Source of the DNA: Acanthornis magna
Lineage: Eukaryota > Chordata > Aves > Passeriformes > Acanthizidae
Length of the DNA: 64,000 nucleotides
NCBI GenBank assembly: GCA_036785705.1
Contig: JAWUZG010000015.1
Location: forward strand, 4,541,001 to 4,605,000
Direction: 5' to 3'
Shown: one piece after another, positions 49,560-59,906 of the stretch
How positions within the stretch are numbered: the first letter of the stretch is position 1
Layout of the letters: each line of letters starts with the position of its first letter
Position numbers and translations under genes: made by a program
Notes under the pieces: model-generated
Database searches by the model: none
Told to the model about the DNA's origin: nothing
Seen by the model: the letters and a program-made list of their open reading frames with translations, nothing else

Positions 49560-50151
49560 GAAACCTCAGCAAGAAATATTTTATTTTTTTCCTTTCCGGT
49601 ACAAACACTTTTTCAGCTTTTAAAATCTGAACAAAGAGACAAGGTTTGAAAAACAATAGAACACGGTCTTTTAACAGGACCAGTTATCAACTGCCTCGGA
49701 AAGGTGTCCATGCAAGGACAACCCCGTGGGCACCATTTCCTTACTCTGCAACAATTCTTTAAAATGCCCAGTTTTGTACAAAGTTCATTTCACTTTTTAA
49801 ACATGAAGAGCTGAGAACTGAAAGAAACTGTCCATAGCTTCAAGTGACTAGTCAGGAATAGTCCAAACATAGCACCATTTTCCGGAAGGTCAGACTTCTT
49901 CCCTGTCCTGGTTTTGTCATGGCCAGTCCTGGCTCCCTCTTTTCTGGGGAAGCTGTTCCTGTTCAGCCACTCGAAGCCAGCCCTGGACGGGGCACAGGGA
50001 GCCTGGCCCTTGGCTTGGTTTTCTCTTTGGTTTCCTCCCTGCTGGGAGGGGATGGAAAGGAGGCTTGGGCAGGATGCTCTCCCTGTTGGGCTGAGGGCTC
50101 CCCTGGCCCATCCCAAAGCACTGAGGGCTGGCTCGAGACTCCTTCCTTGGG
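49560..50151 (-). other. Gene X terminal exon, unit A
   Basis: A strong minus-strand acceptor (about 12 T then CTCCAG) opens an exon beginning CCCAAGG. It runs through a Pro/Lys/Arg-rich coding-like stretch into a 3'-UTR with AATAAA. Two frames are open from the acceptor: one ends after about 62 codons, the other after about 78 codons ending 'GSQDWP'. Which is used depends on upstream exons that I could not identify. It might be the 3' end of the EMI-domain gene starting at 52.3 kb, but no coiled coil, as expected for EMILINs, is seen between. Family unknown. Confidence 0.4.
49580..49585 (-). terminator. Gene X polyadenylation signal, unit A
   Basis: AATAAA on the minus strand at the end of an AT-rich stretch of 3'-UTR character, about 340 bp after the last stop codons of the terminal exon. 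Kept in all units (56,415 and 63,255). Confidence 0.7.
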
Positions 50152-51940
50152 CTGGAGAAAAAAAAAAAAATAGGTTTTGATGTCTAAGGTGAGGATTTGG
50201 AGGATGTGCAATGGCAGCTGGAGGTGATTGCTCAGCTGGAGAAGTGTCTCAGCAGCTGGAGGATAGCTCCAAAGGAACAAAGGCCAGAGCAGTGAGAGTG
50301 GAGTGTGGTGCTGTGAGCATGTGCCGGGGCTGGGCGAGGCCTGGGGGGCCAGGTGTGCTCTCCATGCTGCCACAGCTGATGGTCCATGCTCCTGTGGCAG
50401 GGGAGCCAGCTTGTCCTGCACCACAGGAAGGTGATGTGGCCAGCTGCAGCCAGTGATCCCTGTGCTCCTCCCCAGGCTGGGTGCATGTTTCTGGGAGCTG
50501 ACGCAGTCTTTCTGGGGGAGAAAAGGTGCCCAGATGCATGTGTGCTGGCAGCTGCTGCTGCTGCTGCTTTGTGCTGGTTGGAGGCCAGAGCTGCTCCTTT
50601 CTGGGGCTGGGGGCATCAGGGAGGGAATGGTGGTGCAGAAGAGCAGGGACAGCCTGGGGAGGGTGACAGGCAGCGTGTGGGAGCCGACGGCTGGCTGCTG
50701 TGGAACGGTTCATGAGCTGCAATGCTGAGATGATAGAAAAAGATGTTCCTCTGCTCTAAAGGTGCAGAGTTGCTTGGATAGAGGCTCTTGAATTTCCTCC
50801 TCATCCTAGTTATGAAGTCCCGATTGGCTGAGCAGAGGAGGGTGCCCGTGGTGGGCTCCTAGGGAGAGGCAGATTCTGTGTGCAGCAGCTCTGTAGGACA
50901 AGGCTGGAGCTGCTCAGGAACGTGGACAACCTTTTCCAGCCTGCCTATTCATGGGAAAGCAGAGTCAAGCTGAGTCAATCAGGTGGGATTTTCATGCTGA
51001 GCTGAGGAGGGGTCTCCAGATGTCTTCTGGCAGATGTGCTGCCTTGTTCCACATGGCTGGTGCTCCCAGGGCTGCTGGCATGGCAATGGGATGAGAAGAG
51101 CATGAGGAGGATGCAGGCTCCTGCTGCCGCAGTGCTGCACTCCCAGCCTGGAGCAGCTGGAACTCTCCTGGCCTGGGATGAGAGGAGGGAAACCACGCTG
51201 ACAGTTGAAGCAATGAAACAGGAGAGAGCCAGGCCTGGAGGACAGCACTGCTCTGTGCCCAGCTTGCTCTCTGCACACACCTATGGACACACAGCTCCTT
51301 GGAGAGGACACATTTTCCATCACCTGTCGTGTCAGTCCCAGGTGTGCCCAGAGAGCCCAGAAAAGTGGGGCTGCAAATCACAGCAGCCCCAGGAACCACC
51401 AGGCTATCCACAAACACTTCTGCCGCCACAGGTTTTAGCTACTCAGTGTGGCTCTTTAGAATGGCAAAGGGCATGGGGCAGCATTAGGAAATGAATCAGA
51501 TGAGCACCATGACTCAAGATGGTTCAAAAATATACATACACATAGCATATGTATAGATGCATATGTGTGTTTTCCTAATGCACACACTCATCTGCTCCAT
51601 AAGGCTTGTGCATCTGCATGGCGGAGGGAGCATTCTAAATGGATTTGCCATCCACAAGGAGGGCTGCCATCTCAGAGAAGGGAAGCCAGTTCCCAGAGGG
51701 ACGTGTGAATACGTGTGTTCTTTGAAATCTGCAATTGCTGTGCTGAGTTTTGTTGCCTACAAGGAGCCCTGGCTCTGCTCAGTCCCTGGATTAAGATGCA
51801 GGTGGTCTTTAGGTCAGACAAACTATTCCTCAACTGAGAACTACAGGGTTTTATTCTCCAAGAAATGATAAATCCACTAAAATAAACTTGAAAAAAATGT
51901 TCCCACCTTCAGCTTACTCCCAGATTGGACTTCTGGGGTC
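50152..51940 (-). other. Region between gene X exon and EMI fragment
   Basis: Holds several open frames with low-complexity Ser/Pro/Gln texture on the minus strand, but none with splice sites and family match that I trust. A large coiled-coil exon of an EMILIN would be expected here if the gene were complete, and I do not see one. Poly-Gln in one frame comes from a GCT/CAG run. Confidence 0.4.
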
Positions 51941-51941
51941 A

Positions 51942-52340
51942 TCAGCCCAGATGAATGAGCCCAGATGAATTTTTGCCTAATTCATGCTCTGCGCCGGAAC
52001 AGAGAAGATCAGGAGGTGTGAGCGCATGACAATAGTGTGGTGAGCTGGGGACATGAAGCAGGAGTGAGATGTCGGCATCTTGATTCTTCTTTGGTCCTGG
52101 CAACAGGTCAGGATGGCTTTTGGGGTAGGGAGGATGTCTGGGCACTGGGAACATCTTTTGCCCAGGAGGCATTTTGGGGCTGGGATGCTGGGGCAGGAGG
52201 CCAGGCTGGTCAGTGGGGCTGTGGTGGCAGCCTTGTCCCATGAAACCTGGGCAGCACCTCCAGGACAGCTCGCTCACTGTCTTGTATCCAACCTTGTATT
52301 TGGGCCTGAAGAAGGTGCGGTACCTGTGCCAGAGAGCCAC
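51942..52340 (-). pseudogene. EMILIN-like EMI-domain exon, 5'-truncated by duplication (unit A/B junction)
   Basis: On the minus strand the frame reads ALWHRYRTFFRPKYKVGYKT, then VSELSWRCCPGFMGQGC: the second half of an EMI domain, with the invariant W-R-C-C-P-G and final Cys. A Pro-rich linker (about 90 residues) follows, ending in a stop. EMI domains start the EMILIN/multimerin family of secreted elastic-fibre glycoproteins. Synteny with LPIN3 points to EMILIN3. The first half of the domain is missing because the next duplication unit begins there. No clear donor was found. Confidence 0.6.
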
Positions 52341-52342
52341 AT

Positions 52343-52402
52343 CTTGATGGTAAATCCCAAGGGAGAGCTGATCCAGGAGCTGGCAAAGAGCTACAAGTCA
52401 GC
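52343..52402 (+). pseudogene. LPIN3 exon 18 fragment, unit B
   Basis: Continues from the junction with '[17 protein letters not shown]', as in LPIN3 exon 18, with the donor changed to GTAAAC. It lacks the first third of the exon and everything upstream, including the catalytic motifs. Seven bases just after the junction differ from LPIN3 at four places, which suggests a small filler or conversion. Confidence 0.8.
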
Positions 52403-52530
52403 GTAAACAACGTGTTTATTCCTTGGCATCTTTGCCATAACCTGGCTTTGATGCAGAGAAGCATCTGGTGGGGTAGGAAAGCAAACACACGGCCAGTGAC
52501 CCCAATGGAACTTCTTTCTTCCCCCCCCAG

Positions 52531-52633
52531 ACACGAGCAGCTCTCGGAGCTGGTGGAGGTTGTGTTCCCTCCTGTGGAGCAGAGCGGGAGCGCTGCTCTG
52601 GTGTCCCCAGAGTACAGCCCCTTTGCCTACTAG
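52531..52633 (+). pseudogene. LPIN3 last exon copy, unit B
   Basis: The same 103 bp as the parental last exon, with acceptor CCCCCCCCAG and the stop in the same place. The coding frame is intact but has no upstream gene. It is interrupted downstream, between stop and polyadenylation signal (54,507), by the solo LTR. Confidence 0.85.
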
Positions 52634-53067
52634 AGACCTCCAGTGCCTGATGCTGACTTGGAGGGCTTGCCCTAACCCTGTCCCTGTGCAGAGCTGAGCC
52701 AGGCCTCTCGTGCATCTCCTTTGCCAGGGCTGAATGCTCCAGATGCACCTCGTCCTCGCTCTTTGCTGCTGGGGCATTTTGCACTTGGAATAGAGGTGAT
52801 GACAGCCCTGAGCATGTGGCCAAAGGGGGTAAGAGGGAGCTCTGACTCTAGGAAAACTCCCGTTGATAACACAAATCCCTGAAAGCTGGGTGTCTTCTAG
52901 TGTTTGGAGCTCCTCCAAAGCCTGGCATTTTATAAAGGTGGTGGTTGTTCACTGTTGTATTTCTTGATGAGCCTCTGGCATAGCTATTGCTACCTCCAGT
53001 ATGACCAGTGCTGCAGAGAGTGCAGCTGCCTGCACTTTGGGAGCTGACACTGCCCAGCTTGGAAAGG

Positions 53068-54455
53068 TGTCGTGGGTTTGACCCTGGCTAAATGCCAGGC
53101 ACCTACGACGTTTGCTTTCTATGCTCTCTCTTGCTGCAGCTATGCAGAGGAGAGGGAAAATTAACACAAAACACTGGACTTATGAGTTGATATAAGACTA
53201 CTGATAAGGGGACGCACGAGATTCAGGGCAAAAGCAGGTGGAAGACTTAAAGTTGCAAAAAAAGTGATTTATTAATCTAACAGAGTCGGAGGATAAATCA
53301 GAGGTAAAAATAAGCTCTCAAGACACCGTTTCTTCACTCACCCCCCATCCCTCTTAAGGCACCGCTTCCCAGCTCACCCCCTCCCACCTTTCCAACTAAC
53401 CAACAACTCCCGGGCCGGGGCAGGGTGTGGGGTTTTTTTTTCTTAAGTCAGTCCATCACAATTCTTCTACTGCAGACACTGTTTCTCTATTCGCCCCCTC
53501 CTTCTATTCAACCCGCAGATCCGGGCTGGGGCAAGATATGTGGCTTTTCTTAGTCAGTCCAATGCCACAATTCTTCTGCTACAAACGCTGTTTCTCTGCT
53601 CACCCCTCTCCCTATTAAGGCCATTTCTCAGCCCCCCCCGCCTCCTTCCTTCCAACCAACAGCTCCGGGGTGGGGGCAGGGTATGGGAGATTTCCTTTGG
53701 TCAGGGTCAGTCCATCATGGGAGAAGAATCCTCTACTTAGCCATGGGGGTCCCTCCCACGAGAGACAGTCCTCTGCGAACTTCTTTGGCGTGGGTCCAAT
53801 CTCACGAGCAGCCCCGCCCGATTGCTGCTGTCCGAGATTCTCTCCAGGTTGCAGATTTCCAAGCCGAGGCCAGGCTGTTTCCATCCCGGGAGCAAGGCCT
53901 TTCTCTCTCCTGCAAGGCTTTTGCAACTCTCAGTCTCTGGGACTCCCACTGGATCACAGCTTCCTGCAGGCATCCTCCTGCTCCTCTGGCGTGGGCACCT
54001 CCCCACAGGCTGTGGGGGGTTCGCTGCACCCCCTGGACTCCATGGGCTGCAGGGGAACCACCTGCTCCCCCATGGTCTTCACCACGGCCGGCAGAGGGTT
54101 TTCAGCTCCGGCGCCTGGAGCATCTCCTCCCCCACCTTCTCCCCTGACCTTGGTGCCTCCATGTTGTTCTCCCTCACATATTTTTACCTCCTCCTCCTCC
54201 TTCCCTGGCTACAAAGAAGTGCGTGCTCACATTGTTTTGATTTCTTCTTAAATATGTTTTCACAGAGGCGTAACTAACATCTCAAATTGGCCCAGGTTTG
54301 GCCAGCAGCATGTCCATCATCTTCAGAGCCATCAGAGATTGGCTCTGCTGGACATGGTGCAGAAATTTCCAGAATCTTTACTCAGGACATGCAAGAGCCA
54401 TCTTTGTACCCCACCCTATCCACTGGCAAAAACTGGGCCAGGCAAAACTACCACA
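53068..54455. mobile_element. Solo LTR of an avian endogenous retrovirus, unit B
   Basis: Starts TGTCGTGGG and ends CTACCACA, and is flanked on both sides by AAAGG (53,063-53,067 and 54,456-54,460). Unit A has a single AAAGG at 47,621-47,625 and reads straight through, so this is a clean insertion of 1,388 bp with a 5-bp target duplication. There is no internal coding region, hence a solo LTR left by recombination. A 5-bp duplication suits ERVL-type elements, while the sequence opening is of the type common in songbird LTRs. Subfamily not determined. Confidence 0.92.
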
Positions 54456-55244
54456 AAAGGTCAGTGCAAGATGTTGGGGTTTTGAGTGTCCTGGACTAAA
54501 AGCAAGAATAAATAGTGCCTTCATGCAGGCTGCCTCTTGTCTGCTCTAACCCTGTGCACAGAAATGGGAGCCAGGCTCCAAGTGCTTGGAAAATGTGATG
54601 GGATTTACTCTGCTGAAACAAGAAAAATGAACTCCATGATGTATTTGCAAGGTAAGAATCTTTACAACAACAACAATCAATAGGACGTATGTACATTGTA
54701 AGAATCTTTTTAATGTTGAATCTTTTTGTTGTTTATAACAACAACAATCTATAGAACGTATTTACATAACAACCTATCTAACAACAATGGATCAAACGTA
54801 TTTACAGATGATAACAACACTCTGGAAAACATATCTACAGAAGAAAACTGAAGAAAACTCTCAAAAACATATGTACAAAAGGGTGGCATCCATGCCTGGC
54901 ATCTCCGTCAGTCCTGGAAGAAAAGCAAGCGAGGCGGTCATTGCAGTGCGGCCCTGAGGGCTGCTCCCTGTGTCCCCAGGCTGTCACACGCTGGCAGAGC
55001 GGCACTCTGCCAGCAGCCCTGAGCCCTGCTGGGGCTGGGGGCGCTGGGACGGGGCTGGTGTGGCCCAAAGCAAGCGCAGGGCAGGCCGGGGGTGGTGCTT
55101 GTGCCGCCAGAATGCAGGGCCCCCCAGGCAGCGTGTCCCTGAGCGGGGCCACCCAGCCCAGCCCCAGCCTGGTGGCAGGAGACCCACTCTGCCTGTGAGC
55201 AGGGCATGGGGAGCACGTGCCTGTCCTGCTGCTGCTGTTGGTCT

Positions 55245-55487
55245 TCATCCCAAGACCATGTCCTCCTCCTCATCTTCTTCGTCGACTTCCATAGCTTCCA
55301 CGTAATCTTCGATGTCTACCTCCATCCCTTCCTCACTCTCCTCAATGTCCACCTCCATCTCTTCCTCTATCTCCCCCATGTCAACCTCCATCTCTTCCTC
55401 TCCGTTGTCTTCCATATCGATATCCATGCTCTCTTCTATATCAATCTTCATATCAACTTCCATCTCTTCCTCGGTGTCTCTGACAGC
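55245..55487 (-). CDS. Gene Y acidic-repeat terminal exon, unit B
   Basis: Same exon as in unit A, same length and stop, but about 25 of 243 bases differ, changing about ten residues. Replacements keep the acidic character (Val to Glu, Asp to Glu, Gln to Glu), although Glu to Gly occurs twice. No frameshift or stop. Flanking sequence differs at only a few positions in 300 bp each side. Confidence 0.5.
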   Translation of the reverse strand, partial: AVRDTEEEMEVDMKIDIEESMDIDMEDNGEEEMEVDMGEIEEEMEVDIEESEEGMEVDIEDYVEAMEVDEEDEEEDMVLG

Positions 55488-55873
55488 CTGCATAGGGAGC
55501 AAAACCTCAGAGTTTTGCCTGTCCCACACCATCCCCTCAGAGCTCCAGCCTGCCTGGGCTGTCGGGGGGTGTCCACCTCCATGGAATGGTACTGTACCTT
55601 CATTGGGACAAATGGGAGCATCCTGCAGGGATGGATGGTAAGATCCAGGCAGCAGGGAGCCTTCAGGACTGACGGCGGATTGATTGTCACCTGGGGAGCA
55701 GGTGACAAGCAGGGTCACGGGGGCGCGCTCAGAGCAAGGTGGAGTGCGTCCTCACACAAGGGCGAATGCTTGTGTTGTGCCCTTGGCTGGGTGATGGCAG
55801 TGCCAGCTGGGACACCGACTGTGACATCAGCACCCACAGGAGCTCCAGGACCACTCCTCTGTGGGCATGGGGA

Positions 55874-56241
55874 CCATAGAATGATGGAATCCCTGAAGGG
55901 TTTGCCTTGCAATGGAGCCTGAAGATCATCTTGTCCCAAGCTGAGCAAGCTCCCAGCAGAGCAGGCTGCTCAGAGTCCTGTCCCAGCCGGCCTTGCATGT
56001 TCCAGGCATGGGACATGCACAGCCTCTGAGCACAGCCTGGGCCAGGGCTTCAGCACCCTCAGTGTGAAAAAACAGCTTCCTCACATACAACCTCAACTGA
56101 GCCCCTTGCAGCTGAAAGCCATGCCCCCTTCTCCTCTCCCCACATCTTTCTTATGGCTCCCTCCAAGTCCTGCATGGCCGCACTCAAGCCTTGCCATGGC
56201 CTTTTCTTCTCCAGGCTCAGCATCCCCTACTGCCTTCATGG
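55874..56241 (-). repeat. CR1 LINE fragment, unit B
   Basis: Duplicate of the unit A copy; inserted before duplication since both sides match. Confidence 0.85.
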
Positions 56242-56395
56242 CAGCTTAGAAAGGAAAAGCAAACAGGCAGAAGCACTGCTGGGCTCCTTCCTCCAGTCTG
56301 CCATCTGCCTTCTCCTTCCCTGAGCCCTGGCTGCGAGTGCAAGTCATCTCCCAGTCTGCCACTTCTCAAAGCCACACAAGCCATTTTGCTCCTGG

Positions 56396-56987
56396 AAACC
56401 TCAGCAAGAAATATTTTATTTTTTTTCCTTTCCGGTACAAACACTTTTTCAGCTTTTAAAATCTGAACAAATAGACAAGGTTTGAAAAACAATAGAACAC
56501 GGTCTTTTAACAGGATCAGTTATCAACTGCCTCGGAAAGGTGTCCATGCAAGGACAACCCCGTGGGCACCATTTCCTTACTTTGCAACAATTCTTTAAAA
56601 TGCCCAGTTTTGTACAAAGTTCATTTCACTTTTTAAACATGAAGAGCTGAGAACTGAAAGAAACTGTCCACAGCTTCAAGTGACTAGTCAGGAATAGTCC
56701 AAACATAGCACCATTTTCCGGAAGGTCAGACTTCTTCCTTGTCCTGGTTTTGTCATGGCCAGTCCTGGCTCCCTCTTTTCTGGGGAAGCTGTTCCTGTTC
56801 AGCCACTCGAAGCCAGCCCTGGACGGGGCACAGGGAGCCTGGCCCTTGGCTTGGTTTTCTCTTTGGTTTCCTCCCTGCTGGGAGGGGATGGAAAGGAGGC
56901 TTGGGCAGGATGCTCTCCCTGTTGGGCTCAGGGCTCCCCTGGCCCATCCCAAAGCATTGAGGGCTGGCTCGAGACTCCTTCCTTGGG
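56396..56987 (-). other. Gene X terminal exon, unit B
   Basis: Copy of the unit A exon with the AATAAA at 56,415-56,420. The polypyrimidine tract before the acceptor is 17 T here, against about 12-13 in unit A. Coding frames are kept with one Gln/Glu change. Confidence 0.4.
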
Positions 56988-58779
56988 CTGGAGAAAAAAA
57001 AAAAAAAAAAGGTTTTGATGTCTAAGGTGAGGATTTGGAGGATGTGCAATGGCAGCTGGAGGTGATTGCTCAGCTGGAGAAGTGTCTCAGCAGCTGGAGG
57101 ATAGCTCCAAAGGAGCAAAGGCCAGAGCAGTGAGAGTGGAGTGTGGTGCTGTGAGCATGTGCCGGGGCTGGGCGAGGCCTGGGGGGCCAGGTGTGCTCTC
57201 CATGCTGCCACAGCTGATGGTCCATGCTCCTGTGGCAGGGGAGCCAGCTTGTCCTGCACCCCAGGAAGGTGATGTGGCCAGCTGCACTCAGCGATCCCTG
57301 TGCTCCTCCCCAGCCTGGGTGCATGTTTCTGGGAGCTGACGCAGTCTTTCTGGGGGAGAAAAGGTGCCCAGATGCATGTGTGCTGGCAGCTGCTGCTGCT
57401 GCTGCTTTGTGCTGGTTGGAGGCCAGAGCTGCTCCTTTCTGGGGCTGGGGGCATCAGGGACGGAATGGTGGTGCAGAAGAGCAGCGACAGCCTGGGGAGG
57501 GTGACAGGCAGCATGTGGGAGCCGACGGCTGGCTGCTGTGGAACGGTTCATGAGCTGCAATGCTGAGCTGATAGAAAAAGATGTTCCTCTGCTCTAAAGG
57601 TGCAGAGTTGCTTGGATAGAGGCTCTTGAATTTCCTCCTCATCCTAGTTATGAAGTCCCGATTGGCTGAGCAGAGGAGGGTGCCCGTGGTGGGCTCCTAG
57701 GGAGAGGCAGATTCTGTGTGCAGCAGCTGTGTAGGACAAGGCTGGAGCTGCTCAGGAACGTGGACAACCTTTTCCAGCCTGCCTATTCATGGGAAAGCAG
57801 AGTCAAGCTGAGTCTATCAGGTGGGATTTTCATGCTGAACTGAGGAGGGGTCTCCAGATGTCTTCTGGCAGATGTGCTGCCTTGTTCCACATGGCTGGTG
57901 CTCCCAGGGCTGCTGGCATGGCAATGGGATGAGAAGAGCATGAGGAGGATGCAGGCTCCTGCTGCCGCAGTGCTGCACTCCCAGCCTGGAGCAGCTGGAA
58001 CTCTCCTGGCCTGGGATGAGAGGAGGGAAACCACGCTGACAGTTGAAGCAATGAAACAGGAGAGAGCCAGGCCTGGAGGACAGCACTGCTCTGTGCCCAG
58101 CTTGCTCTCTGCACACACCTATGGACACACAGCTCCTTGGAGAGGACACATTTTCCATCACCTGTCGTGTCAGTCCCAGGTGTGCCCAGAGAGCCCAGAA
58201 AAGTGGGGCTGCAAATCACAGCAGCCCCAGGAACCACCAGGCTCTCCGCAAACACTTCTGCCGCCACAGGTTTTAGCTACTCAGTGTGGCTCTTTAGAAT
58301 GGCAAAGGGCATGGGGCAGCATTAGGAAATGAATCAGATGAGCACCATGACCCAGGATGGTTCAAAAATATACATACACATAGCATATGTATAGATGCAT
58401 ATGTGTGTTTTCCTAATGCACACACTCATCTGCTCCATAAGGCTTGTGCATCTGCATGGCGGAGGGAGCATTCTAAATGGATTTGCCATCCACAAGGAGG
58501 GCTGCCATCTCAGAGAAGGGAAGCCAGTTCCCAGAGGGACGTGTGAATACGTGTGTTCTTTGAAATCTGCAATTGCTGTGCTGAGTTTTGTTGCCTACAA
58601 GGAGCCCTGGCTCTGCTCAGTCCCTGGATTAAGATGCAGGTGGTCTTTAGGTCAGACAAACTATTCCTCAACTGAGAACTACAGGGTTTTATTCTTCAAG
58701 AAATGATAAATCCACTAAAATAAACTTGAAAAAAACGTTCCCGCCTTCAGCTTACTCCCTAATTGTACTTCTGGGGTCA

Positions 58780-59178
58780 TCAGCCCAGATGAATGAGCCC
58801 AGATGAATTTTTGCCAAATTCATGCTGTGTGCCGGAACAGAGAGGACCAGGAGGTGTGAGCGCATGACAATAGTGTGGTGAGCTGGGGACATGAAGCAGG
58901 AGTGTGATCTCAGCATCTTGATTCTTCTTTGGTCCTGGCAACAGGTCAGGATGGCTTTTGGGGTAGGGAGGATGTCTGGGCACTGGGAACATCTTTTGCC
59001 CAGGAGGCATTTTGGGGCTGGGATGCTGGGGCAGGAGGCCAGGCTGGTCAGTGGGGCTGTGGTGGCAGCCTTGTCCCATGAAGCCTGGGCAGCACCTCCA
59101 GGACAGCTCGCTCACTGTCTTGTATCCAACCTTGTATTTGGGCCTGAAGAAGGTGCGGTACCTGTGCCAGAGAGCCAC
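58780..59178 (-). pseudogene. EMILIN-like EMI-domain exon, 5'-truncated (unit B/C junction)
   Basis: Second copy of the EMI half-domain. The domain part is unchanged, while the Pro-rich linker and tail differ at about seven residues from the other copy. Truncated at the same base as the first, so both junctions derive from one breakpoint. Confidence 0.6.
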
Positions 59179-59180
59179 AT

Positions 59181-59240
59181 CTTGATGGTAAATCCCAAGG
59201 GAGAGCTGATCCAGGAGCTGGCAAAGAGCTACAAGTCAGC
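59181..59240 (+). pseudogene. LPIN3 exon 18 fragment, unit C
   Basis: As in unit B but with the consensus donor GTAAGC kept. Same junction base, so unit C derives from a unit-B-like repeat and not from LPIN3 independently. Confidence 0.8.
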
Positions 59241-59368
59241 GTAAGCAACGTGTTTATTGCTTGGCATCTTTGGCATAACCTGGCTTTGATGCAGAGAAGC
59301 ATCTGGTGGGGTAGGAAAGCAAACACACAGCCAGTGACCCCAATGGAACTTCCTTCTTCCCCCCCCAG

Positions 59369-59471
59369 ATACGAGCAGCTCTCGGAGCTGGTGGAGGTTG
59401 TGTTCCCTCCTGTGGAGCAGAGTGGGAGCGCTGCTCTGGTGTCCCCAGAGTACAGCCCCTTTGCCTACTAG
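59369..59471 (+). pseudogene. LPIN3 last exon copy, unit C
   Basis: 103 bp, acceptor CCCCCCCAG, stop at the same place, polyadenylation signal at 61,347 beyond the LTR. Without an upstream lipin it cannot give an enzyme. Confidence 0.85.
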
Positions 59472-59906
59472 ACACCTCCAGTGCCTGATGCTGACTTGGA
59501 GGGCTTGCCCTAACCCTGTCCCTGTGCAGAGCTGAGCCAGGCCTCTCGTGCATCTCCTTTGCCAGGGCTGAATGCTCCAGATGCACCTCGTCCTCGCTCT
59601 TTGCTGCTGGGGCATTTTGCACTTGGAATAGAGGTGATGACAGCCCTCAGCATGTGGCCAAAGGGGGTAAGAGGGAGCTCTGACTCTAGGAAAACTCCCT
59701 TTGATAACACAAATCCCTGAAAGCTGGGTGTCTTCTAGTGTTTGGAGCTGCTCCAAAGCCTGGCTCTTTTATAAAGGTGGTGGTTGTTCACTGTTGTATT
59801 TCTTGATGAGCCTCTGGCATAGCTATTGCTACCTCCAGTATGACCAGTGCTGCAGAGAGTGCAGCTGCCTGCACTTTGGGAGCTGACACTGCCCAGCTTG
59901 GAAAGG

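Larger units (their letters stand above)
46885..52342 (+). repeat. Tandem duplication unit A (without LTR)
   Basis: First of three head-to-tail units. It runs from inside LPIN3 exon 18 to inside the EMI-domain exon of an EMILIN-like gene. Spacing to the next unit is 5,442 bp. It carries the native LPIN3 3' end, gene Y, a CR1, gene X and the truncated EMI exon. It lacks the solo LTR found in the other units and so represents the older state. Confidence 0.95.
52327..59180 (+). repeat. Tandem duplication unit B (with solo LTR)
   Basis: Second unit, spacing 6,838 bp. The length difference to unit A (1,396 bp) is explained by the LTR plus its 5-bp target duplication. By eye, identity to unit C is about 98-99% outside the acidic exon of gene Y. 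Confidence 0.95.

Noticed and set aside
53670..54251. 193-codon frame inside the solo LTR
   Set aside because: LTR sequence is noncoding. The frame is Ser/Pro-rich, and there is no retroviral gene region next to it.
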